Below, piece after piece: positions 16,463 through 24,482 of a DNA stretch of 62,686 nt. A program made the position numbers and the translations under genes. The stretch comes from CAYRTD01 sp964426915 (lineage in GTDB: Bacteria > Bacteroidota > Bacteroidia > Bacteroidales > GCA-2748055), in contig CAYRTD010000005.1 in the NCBI GenBank assembly GCA_964426915.1, positions 1 through 62,686 on the forward strand, in the 5' to 3' direction. Under the pieces are notes generated by a model. It was not told the origin of the DNA, made no database searches, and saw only the letters and a list, made by a program, of their open reading frames with translations. Position 1 is the stretch's first letter, and each line of letters opens with the position of its first letter.

Positions 16463-17647
16463 ATGCACTTCCTGGTAAAATTATTATGCTTTTTAATATT
16501 TCTGACTTCATGTTCTGATGGAAGATTTAATGCTGCCAGGGAAATAGAATATTGTATAAAAAAGGCGGAATCTACCCTGGAAACAACGAATGGCTCACAT
16601 CTGATGCCACGAAACATCAACAATGACGATACTGTCTGGAATCTTTCAAGGGTTTCGAACTGGACATCCGGCTTTTGGCCTGGTATTTTGTGGTATATAT
16701 ACGATTACACAGGAGAACAGGAATGGCTGGATGCTGCACGAAAAACTACCGCCCATCTGGAAAATAATAAAATGCTATGGTATAAAACTCATGATCTGGG
16801 TTTTATGATGTACAACAGTTTTGGTCATGGTTATAGGCTGACAAATAACCCGGAATACAAGGAAATATTACTTGAATCGGCCGATTCACTGGCTGTTCTT
16901 TTCAACGAAAGAGCCGGTACTTTTCTATCCTGGCCCTGGATGGTAGAAAGAAAAGGATGGCAGCACAATACCATTATTAATAATATGATGAATCTGAATC
17001 TTTTATTCTGGGCAGGAAAAAATGGTCGTCCCGAATATTACGATCTTGCCGTGGAACATGCAGTGAATACTGCCAGGCACTTTATAAGAAGTGATTTTTC
17101 CACCTGGCAGGTAGTGGTTTTCGATTCAACTACAGGTATGCCTGTTCAGAAAATGACCTTTAAGGGACTTTCCGATAACTCCACCTGGGCCCGTGGACAG
17201 GCATGGGCAGTGTACGGATATGTTATGAGCTATGGAGAAACAAAAGACAGTCTCTTTCTCGATATTGCCTGCGGTCTGGCTGATTATTTTATCGAGAGCC
17301 TTCCTAAGGATAATATACCCTACTGGGATTTTAATGTTACTGAAAAGGCGCAAATGATAAAAGATGCCTCGGCAGCTGCAATTACCGCTTCGGCCCTTAT
17401 GAATTTGTGTATGATTGTTCCTGACAGTGACCAACGGAATAGTTATTTTAATGCCGGTAAGGATATCCTGAAAAGTCTTTCTTCCTCTCAGTATAAATCG
17501 AAGGATAAAAACCAGGCATTTTTGAGTCATTCGGTGGGTAGTTTTCCCTGGGATTCTGAAGTTGATGCATCTATTATCTATACTGACTATTATTATCTGG
17601 AAGCTCTTATCAGATATCACAAGCTTGTAAATAATAATACTTTTTGA
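16463..17647 (+). CDS. GH88 unsaturated uronyl hydrolase, lipoprotein
   Basis: A 394-residue alpha/alpha-barrel of the GH88 family, which hydrates and releases 4,5-unsaturated uronic acids from lyase products. A signal peptide ends LIFLTSC with C17 as lipid anchor. Family segments are SNWTSGFWPGILW, THDLGFMMYNSFG with the catalytic Asp D111, GWQHNTIINNMMNL, DNSTWARGQAWAVYGY and KDASAAAITASALM. In relatives I recall, the second catalytic Asp lies in an IIDNMMNL motif; here it is N173, which could abolish activity or shift specificity. It opens the glycan locus, 61 bp ahead of the lyase gene, with which it probably forms a transcript. Confidence 0.87.
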   Translation: MHFLVKLLCFLIFLTSCSDGRFNAAREIEYCIKKAESTLETTNGSHLMPRNINNDDTVWNLSRVSNWTSGFWPGILWYIYDYTGEQEWLDAARKTTAHLENNKMLWYKTHDLGFMMYNSFGHGYRLTNNPEYKEILLESADSLAVLFNERAGTFLSWPWMVERKGWQHNTIINNMMNLNLLFWAGKNGRPEYYDLAVEHAVNTARHFIRSDFSTWQVVVFDSTTGMPVQKMTFKGLSDNSTWARGQAWAVYGYVMSYGETKDSLFLDIACGLADYFIESLPKDNIPYWDFNVTEKAQMIKDASAAAITASALMNLCMIVPDSDQRNSYFNAGKDILKSLSSSQYKSKDKNQAFLSHSVGSFPWDSEVDASIIYTDYYYLEALIRYHKLVNNNTF

Positions 17648-17707
17648 AAAACCTTCCTTATGTGTTTCCCGGAACTTAAGCTTAAACAACACTAAAATGA
17701 CACCAAT

Positions 17708-19867
17708 ATGAAAATACCTGTCGCTCTATACCTAATTATCTTGTTGTCTTTTTTTAACTGCCGGGAAATAGTTGCACAGGAGGATTCCCGCTTACTCTTT
17801 TCAAAAGACGACATTCCCGAAATTCAAGCAAAACAAACCGGGGAACCTTTCTCTCATATGTTTGATGTATTGAAAAAAAAAGCTACAGGACCTATTCATA
17901 GTGAATATGAACACGTATATTATGCTATCAACAATTCTTTCCTTTATACGCTTACCGGAGAGAAGAAATATTCAGACTCTGTGCTTAATTCCGTGCTTTA
18001 CCTTATTAATCTTGATGAGTGGGCCGATGATAATTTTCGTTCTCTCGGCAGAGCCATGTACGCCAAAGGTGTAGCTCTTGCCTATGATATGTGTAAAATA
18101 GCATGGCCTTTTGAAATTGATACATTGATCTCAGCAAAACTCATTGACATGGGTGCAAGTCTGAAGAGAAACGGGGGCAAGGGATGGCCTGACGGGCCTG
18201 GAAATAACTGGAGGGCTGTTCGCTTTAGCGGAATGGGTCTTTGCTATCTGGCAGCCGATTATCTCAATGATTCCTTAAGGGAGTCTGAAGTGAATTATGC
18301 CTTCAACCAGGTCGTGACCTATTTTAATGCCAATCTTTCTGAGGAAGAAAACAGTATGGGCTGGAATCCGGAAGGTATAGGTTATATTATTTATCCGGCC
18401 GAGTTCTGGGGCCTTTTCAATATCGCAATCGGAAATATGTACCCGGAAAAAAACTTCCTTAATGAAAACCCTGCGGTGAAGCATACCCTGTCAACCATTT
18501 ACAGAGGAGCTATACTAATGGAACGCGATAAAGACAACAAAGGTTATCATCCGGATTTTTCTGATGACAATATGGCTCTGGGAGGATCAGGCGTTCACGG
18601 ACTCGCTTTTAAAAATGCTGATGAAAAATACTTCCCCGCCTTCAAGTGGTTTTATAACAGGCTTTTTGGCCTACAGGGAGACAAAAGCTTTGATTCTGAA
18701 AGGGGAGGAGTTGTGTTTTCATATCTTTATTATCCCGGGGAAATCGAAGAGCAAATTCCCGAAAGCATATTCGGGCTGAATTATGCAGATCCTGTTTATG
18801 GCATGTTTATTTTCAGGGATGAATATAACGACTCCTCCGATATTATTGCCCAACACAGTGCTAAAGGAAGATCCCCGAGGCACTGTCACGGAGGCGCCGA
18901 TGCAAATGGTTTCAGAATATGGGGACTCGGTGGATGCTGGACTACCGGTGCCGGAAGAATTGGTGGCAAAGGATCTCCCGGGCAGACAACGGTACTGAGA
19001 TATGATCCGGAAGAACAGGTACCCAAAGACAATAGTAATGGTAAAGTAATCGATTATGAATTTTTCGCTGATGGTTCGGGATATTCTGTAATCGAAGGAT
19101 CCAGTACTCTTTTACCTTACCATAGAAGGCTTTTTATTAATGATTATTCAGGATTAAGTGGTTCACCGGGAGTTTTTGTTATTTCCGACAGTACGGTGGA
19201 GGGTAAATACTGGAGACTAAATACCTTAAAGGTAAATTCCATAGAATTTTCTGATAGTTCTTTTCTGCTTGAATCTCCAAACGGAAGCAAAATGTTCGGA
19301 AAAATTTTCAAGGGAGACCCGGAAACACTCAGACAGGGTGAATTCAAAAGGGGTAGTGGATATACATGGAACGGCCAGTCATATGAAAATAATAAATGGC
19401 TTGATTTTCAGTCAGAAGACGGGGAATATCTTGTAGTACTGGCTTTGCTTGAAAAAGATTCCCCGGTTCCTGATATAAAATACCAGTTAAGAGGGGGTAA
19501 AGAGATAATTTTTGCGGGAGAAAGGGTGATTGAAATAGAAAATGGCGAAGCCGGATTCTTTGATAAGCAGGAATGGTCTGTCTTAATGAGGGATGAAAAA
19601 TATTCCTCCGTTTCAAGCCATCTGAAGATTTTCCCGAATCCCGGGAATGAAAATGTAAGTTTTAACTTCTTTTCGGAAGATGAGAGTGTTTTATCGGCCG
19701 CCATTTATGATGAAAGAGGGGTATTGGTATATAAACTTTATGAAGGTAGAGTTAATCCGGGAAATACCAGTTTTGAGTGGATGACCGGAGGAAGGAAAGG
19801 TTTTTATTTTCTCCGGTATACACTGGGGCATATTAAGAGCGATCAGGCCGGCTTCATTGTAATGTAG
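17708..19867 (+). CDS. Heparinase II/III-like polysaccharide lyase with T9SS sorting domain
   Basis: A 719-residue secreted protein with a signal peptide to about residue 23. An alpha-toroid part follows (about 60-350) with NNWRAVRFSGMG (N166, N167, W168), then a beta-sandwich part with HCHGGADANGF (H392, H394, D398). This is the heparinase II/III arrangement found in lyases that cleave uronic-acid polysaccharides by beta-elimination. The C-terminal 80 residues are a T9SS type A sorting domain (LKIFPNPGNENV ... GFYFLRYT). The lyase family and substrate are not resolved: glycosaminoglycan, alginate, ulvan and others use this fold. Its product would suit the GH88 enzyme encoded just upstream. 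Confidence 0.82.
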   Translation: MKIPVALYLIILLSFFNCREIVAQEDSRLLFSKDDIPEIQAKQTGEPFSHMFDVLKKKATGPIHSEYEHVYYAINNSFLYTLTGEKKYSDSVLNSVLYLINLDEWADDNFRSLGRAMYAKGVALAYDMCKIAWPFEIDTLISAKLIDMGASLKRNGGKGWPDGPGNNWRAVRFSGMGLCYLAADYLNDSLRESEVNYAFNQVVTYFNANLSEEENSMGWNPEGIGYIIYPAEFWGLFNIAIGNMYPEKNFLNENPAVKHTLSTIYRGAILMERDKDNKGYHPDFSDDNMALGGSGVHGLAFKNADEKYFPAFKWFYNRLFGLQGDKSFDSERGGVVFSYLYYPGEIEEQIPESIFGLNYADPVYGMFIFRDEYNDSSDIIAQHSAKGRSPRHCHGGADANGFRIWGLGGCWTTGAGRIGGKGSPGQTTVLRYDPEEQVPKDNSNGKVIDYEFFADGSGYSVIEGSSTLLPYHRRLFINDYSGLSGSPGVFVISDSTVEGKYWRLNTLKVNSIEFSDSSFLLESPNGSKMFGKIFKGDPETLRQGEFKRGSGYTWNGQSYENNKWLDFQSEDGEYLVVLALLEKDSPVPDIKYQLRGGKEIIFAGERVIEIENGEAGFFDKQEWSVLMRDEKYSSVSSHLKIFPNPGNENVSFNFFSEDESVLSAAIYDERGVLVYKLYEGRVNPGNTSFEWMTGGRKGFYFLRYTLGHIKSDQAGFIVM

Positions 19868-19984
19868 TTTTGTTAAAATGTTATAGAAAAGTTTTACCAA
19901 TAAGAAGAAATGTTTGTTTTTTTTATATCTTGACGTCCGGAATAAGTAAGCAGAACACAGTTTTTTTATGTTAAACACTTAAGT

Positions 19985-22900
19985 ATGAAGATTCTATTTA
20001 CTTTTCTGATCACTTTATCACTCAGTCTGAATACCCGGGGAAATGATTTTAACCAACTACTGAAGGACAATTCCGTGTATTGCATGGATATGGACCGTGA
20101 CAATATTCTCTGGATTGGCACCGAGGAAGGACTGATTAAATATGATAGCAAACAATTCCGGTATTATTTCTACGACCCCCTTGATACTACTTCACTACTG
20201 GATAATTCCATCAGGTCAATTCTGATCGATTCCAAAAACAGGATCTGGCTGGGAACAAGAAATGGTCTGAATCTCTACAATCCGGAAAAAGATAATTTTC
20301 ACAGATTCATTCCTTCAAATGAAGCTAATGAACTCAATGGGAGTTTTATTACCTCTATAAGCGAAGATCCTGATGGTTATATCTGGATAGGAACTGAAGC
20401 ATGCGGGTTGAACAGACTGGACCCTGAGACATGGAAGTTCAATCATTTTAAGGCTAACAATACGCCTTCAAGCATAATAAGTGATAATATTGAGGATATC
20501 GAGCTTGATGACAATGGAGGTTTGTGGATTGCAACCAAAGAGGGAATAGACTTTCTTGATATCAATACGGGGGAAATATCACATTATTACCATAAAAAGA
20601 ATGTTGCCAGCTCACTTCCTTCAAATGATATTGCAGTTTTAAAGGTCGATAAAAATGGCTTTGTCTGGTCGGGAAGCCGGGATGGTTTTTTATGCTATCT
20701 GGATAAAAATGAAGGTTTACATTATATAAAAAATGACTTTTCTGTAACCGCTCTCAGTCGATCCGGTGATACAATCATCATTGGTACCAATAAAGGAGGT
20801 ATTCGCAGAATAAATTCCGAATCCCTGTCTGAAGTGAATATGGGAGATTTTATTGTTGATGATCCAGATGGTCTTGGTGCTGTCCGTTGCCTGTATACAG
20901 ATAAGTGGGATAATTTATGGGTAGGTTCAGAGAACGGTCTGTTTGTTGACTATTCCATCAGACGGAAATTCCATGGGGTAAAAGGAAATACCGCTCAACT
21001 CCCTCTTTCATCAGTAAGGACTCTTCTGGTTGATCATCTTGAAAGACTCTGGGTGGTCAATGAGTCGGAGATATTAATAAAGCAGGATGATGAATTTATA
21101 GATTTTAGATCTCTTATTAAATCTGGTGATAAATCTGAACTTAAACGGATATATTCTATTTTCCAGGATTCTGAAAAATACATCTGGATTGGAAGTTTTG
21201 ATAAGGGATTATTTAGATTCAATCCATCAACCGGTTATCTGAAACATTATAAACACGACCCGGAAGATCCGAAAAGTTTGCCGGACAATTGTATCTGGAC
21301 CATAACAGAGGATTATAACAGTAACTTGTGGATTGGTAGTTGGGGAGGAGGTTTGATTCATTATAACCGGGAAAAGGATAATTTTTCAAATTATCGGGTA
21401 AGTAAATCAAACTCAAATTCCTTATCTAATAATAAATTAATATCCCTGGAAACCGATTCGGAAGGAATTATCTGGATAGGTACTGACGGGGGGGGATTGA
21501 ACCGTTTTAATCCACTGGTTGACAGATTTGAATCTTTTACTCCACGACCCAATGATCTAAATTCGATTACGGACCGAAGCATTTTATGTATTTATGAAGA
21601 TAGCAATAAACAGCTTTGGATTGGAACCGATGGAGGCGGACTCCTGCGTATGGACAGAAAAAATAATACTTTCAAGGTCTATAACCATAATCACGGACTT
21701 AGCAACTCTTCCGTAAAAAGCATAATTGAAGATCCGGAAGGGAAGTTATGGCTGGCAACTAACGGGGGAGGCATTTTTATGTTTCAACCTTCTGAGGAAA
21801 TCTTTATTCAGTTTACCAGTGCTGACGGATTGAGTAGTAACCGGTTTTTCAATGGAGCTGTTAGCAGTGACAGCAATGGAAATTTCTATTTCGGTGGTGT
21901 TTCCGGCTATACAAGTTTCCATCCTCTGAGTATAGAGACAGATAATTTGAATCCCAAAGTTATTATTAAGAGTATTAACATAAATAATAAAGACCAGACT
22001 TACTCAGAGGATTTTAATTTCGCTACTACAAATTGGGAGAAAATAATTAACCTGAAACCTTCTCATAAGATCATTAGTGTTGATTTTGCGGCTGTTGAAT
22101 ATTCTCCTTCAAAACGGAACCGGTACCGTTATCGTTTAACCGATCTTAATGAGCAGTGGATAGATCTGGGTGAAAAATCCTCCGTTAGCTTCATGAATCT
22201 TCCCCATGGCGATTATAAACTTGAAATACAATGTTCTAATACAGACGGTATCTGGAGTTCCGAAAGCGAAGTTCTGAAACTAAATATCCTACCTCCTTTT
22301 TATAGAACTCCATGGTTTATATTAGGATTGCTATTTGCAATTGCTCTGATATTTTACTTTTGGAACGTGTTGAAATTGAAGGAGTTGAGAGATAGGGGTA
22401 AGCTACTTTCGGCAATGGTTGATGAAAGAACCAGGGAAGTAAGCTTGCAGGCAAAAAAGCTGAGTCTTCAGAACGCCGAACTGGAAAAACAAAAAGCGGA
22501 GCTGGCACTTAAAAATGACAAAATCATAAAGAGTCGGGAACGATTAAGGCAAATGACCAGGAAGGTTCATGAATCTGATGAAATGAAGCTCAGGTTTTTT
22601 ACGAATATATCTCATGAATTCCGGACTCCGGTCACTCTGATTCTTGCTCCGCTAGAAAACCTGATCAATCAATTTAAATATGATGACCAGGCTCTCGATC
22701 ATCTGCTTACTATGAGGAGAAATGCCGGGAGACTACTAAGACTTATCGGTCAGGTAATGGAATTCCGTAAACTGGATACTGGAAAATTAAGATTAAGGGC
22801 AGCAAAGGAGGATCTATCCCTTTTTACCAGGAATATTACAGACTCATTCAAAGAATATGTGCGGGAGAAACAAATAGCCATTAATTTTGTCTCCCGGCCC

Positions 22901-24208
22901 AAAAGTATACATTTATATTTCGACCCGGATAAACTGGAAAAAATACTGTATAATCTTCTTTCAAATGCCATAAGGTTTACACCCAAGGGAGGTAAAGTCG
23001 AACTTCTGCTTGAAGAAATAGATTCAGATTTAACTGATGATGGATCTGAGAGTAAGCCTGGAAAAGTTGTCAGGATCACCGTTTCTGATAACGGAAAAGG
23101 AATCCCTGCCCATGAGCAGGAAAATATTTTCGAGCGGTTTTACCAGGTGGAAAATCCTGTGTATGCTGCAAATAGCGGAGGATCTGGAATCGGCCTCGCA
23201 TTGACCAAAGATCTGGTTAAGCTGCATAAAGGAGAGATTGCAGTGGAAAGTAAGGAAGGAGAGGGTACGAAGTTTATTATTACCCTGCCTGCAGGCCGGT
23301 CTCATTTGAGTGATAATGAAATTATTGAAAAGTTAAAACCGACAAAATTAGGGAATGAACATTTACACTATACACTATTGCTTGATTCCGACAATCGTAA
23401 AATGTCAGATCCTCCGCTGGAAGAAAATGAGAGAGCAGAAAAGTTACGTTTATTGATTGTTGAAGATAATCTCGATCTACGTAGATACCTTGCAAGGTAT
23501 TTTTCCAAAAACTTTTCCATACTTGAGGCAGGAAATGGTAAAGAAGCCTATGATCTGTGCAGGAGAAAATTCCCGGACATCATGATCAGCGATATTATTA
23601 TGCCTGAAATGGATGGCCTGGAATTATGTAATGCTGTTAAAAATGATCCGGAGACCTGTCACATTCCTGTTATTCTGCTCACAGCGAAGGATAGTGATGA
23701 AGATCATATTGCAGGACTGGAAAAAGAGGCAGATGCATACATTACCAAACCTTTAAGCCCTGTAACATTATCCGTTACAGTAGAAAATCTTTTAAGAAAC
23801 AGAAAAAAGCTTCAGAATAAATACCGGCGCGACATTCTTCTTGAACCCGAAAATATAGAACTCGAGTCAAATGATGAGATCCTGTTAAAGAAAGCAATGG
23901 ATGTAGTTGAGGAAAATATTTCCAATTCCGAATTCAATGTAAACTTAATGAGTCGTGAAATTGGAGTTAGCCGGGCCGCTCTTTACCGGAAGCTGAAAGC
24001 GCTTACCAATCAGTCTGTAAATGTTTTTGTGAGAGATATACGATTAAAGAGAGCTGCCCAGATACTTCTTCAGGATAAGGTTACCATTTCTGAAGTGGCA
24101 TATATGGTAGGGTATAATGATGTGCAATACTTTCGTAAATGTTTTACCCGCTTTTATAAAATAACACCGTCACAATACATTGATAAAAATAAACAAGAAA
24201 AGAAATGA
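19985..24208 (+). CDS. Hybrid two-component system sensor/regulator (HTCS)
   Basis: A 1407-residue one-protein two-component system. After a signal peptide, about 14 Reg_prop blades (LWIGTEEGLI, IWLGTRNGLN, IWIGTDGGGLNRF and so on) form two periplasmic propellers. They are followed by a Y_Y_Y domain (about 700-765) and one membrane helix (about 777-795). In the cytoplasm lie the histidine kinase with ISHEFRTP (H877), N-box LSNAIRF (N994) and DNGKGIP, and a receiver with the phosphorylated D1203 in SDIIMPEMDG and the TAKD and TKPLS motifs. An AraC-type helix-turn-helix (about 1300-1400) ends the protein. Such proteins bind an oligosaccharide in the periplasm and activate the neighbouring susCD genes. 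All catalytic residues are present. Confidence 0.95.
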   Translation: MKILFTFLITLSLSLNTRGNDFNQLLKDNSVYCMDMDRDNILWIGTEEGLIKYDSKQFRYYFYDPLDTTSLLDNSIRSILIDSKNRIWLGTRNGLNLYNPEKDNFHRFIPSNEANELNGSFITSISEDPDGYIWIGTEACGLNRLDPETWKFNHFKANNTPSSIISDNIEDIELDDNGGLWIATKEGIDFLDINTGEISHYYHKKNVASSLPSNDIAVLKVDKNGFVWSGSRDGFLCYLDKNEGLHYIKNDFSVTALSRSGDTIIIGTNKGGIRRINSESLSEVNMGDFIVDDPDGLGAVRCLYTDKWDNLWVGSENGLFVDYSIRRKFHGVKGNTAQLPLSSVRTLLVDHLERLWVVNESEILIKQDDEFIDFRSLIKSGDKSELKRIYSIFQDSEKYIWIGSFDKGLFRFNPSTGYLKHYKHDPEDPKSLPDNCIWTITEDYNSNLWIGSWGGGLIHYNREKDNFSNYRVSKSNSNSLSNNKLISLETDSEGIIWIGTDGGGLNRFNPLVDRFESFTPRPNDLNSITDRSILCIYEDSNKQLWIGTDGGGLLRMDRKNNTFKVYNHNHGLSNSSVKSIIEDPEGKLWLATNGGGIFMFQPSEEIFIQFTSADGLSSNRFFNGAVSSDSNGNFYFGGVSGYTSFHPLSIETDNLNPKVIIKSININNKDQTYSEDFNFATTNWEKIINLKPSHKIISVDFAAVEYSPSKRNRYRYRLTDLNEQWIDLGEKSSVSFMNLPHGDYKLEIQCSNTDGIWSSESEVLKLNILPPFYRTPWFILGLLFAIALIFYFWNVLKLKELRDRGKLLSAMVDERTREVSLQAKKLSLQNAELEKQKAELALKNDKIIKSRERLRQMTRKVHESDEMKLRFFTNISHEFRTPVTLILAPLENLINQFKYDDQALDHLLTMRRNAGRLLRLIGQVMEFRKLDTGKLRLRAAKEDLSLFTRNITDSFKEYVREKQIAINFVSRPKSIHLYFDPDKLEKILYNLLSNAIRFTPKGGKVELLLEEIDSDLTDDGSESKPGKVVRITVSDNGKGIPAHEQENIFERFYQVENPVYAANSGGSGIGLALTKDLVKLHKGEIAVESKEGEGTKFIITLPAGRSHLSDNEIIEKLKPTKLGNEHLHYTLLLDSDNRKMSDPPLEENERAEKLRLLIVEDNLDLRRYLARYFSKNFSILEAGNGKEAYDLCRRKFPDIMISDIIMPEMDGLELCNAVKNDPETCHIPVILLTAKDSDEDHIAGLEKEADAYITKPLSPVTLSVTVENLLRNRKKLQNKYRRDILLEPENIELESNDEILLKKAMDVVEENISNSEFNVNLMSREIGVSRAALYRKLKALTNQSVNVFVRDIRLKRAAQILLQDKVTISEVAYMVGYNDVQYFRKCFTRFYKITPSQYIDKNKQEKK

Positions 24209-24215
24209 TTTTTTT

Positions 24216-24247
24216 CATACCGGAATTACCAATATCACTCCGGTATG
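24216..24247. terminator. Hairpin after the HTCS gene
   Basis: CATACCGGA (24216-24224) pairs with TCCGGTATG (24239-24247), a 9-bp stem 8 bp after the HTCS stop. The T run precedes rather than follows the stem on the plus strand, so it is a weak or factor-dependent terminator at best. Confidence 0.4.
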
Positions 24248-24335
24248 AGACATTAATACTTAAAGTATACACAATGAATTGTTTTTTTTAATTAATACGA
24301 GGCTTTTTTTATAAAAAGAGGAAAAATTGTGAATC

Positions 24336-24351
24336 CTTGCTAAATAGCAAG
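24336..24351. promoter_or_regulatory. Dyad CTTGCTAAATAGCAAG upstream of susC
   Basis: Seven-base half sites CTTGCTA/TAGCAAG separated by two A, in the 274-bp gap between the HTCS gene and the first susC, 132 bp before its ATG. The place and symmetry suit an operator, possibly for the HTCS. No promoter consensus was found nearby, so this is a candidate only. Confidence 0.35.
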
Positions 24352-24482
24352 TTACGACGGCTTATAACTAATTTTCGCATATGATGAATGGATTTTACCC
24401 GTATAATGAGACACTTTTACACCCTTTGCATCCTGTTAAGTCGTATTTTTATGTAACTAATTTTTTACGCCCAGCTATAATT

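Noticed and set aside
17708..19867. Naming the lyase as heparinase, alginate lyase or ulvan lyase
   Set aside because: The fold motifs are shared by several lyase families, and the sequence alone does not fix the substrate.
24216..24247. Strong intrinsic terminator after the HTCS gene
   Set aside because: The T run is on the wrong side of the stem, so it is kept only as a weak hairpin feature.
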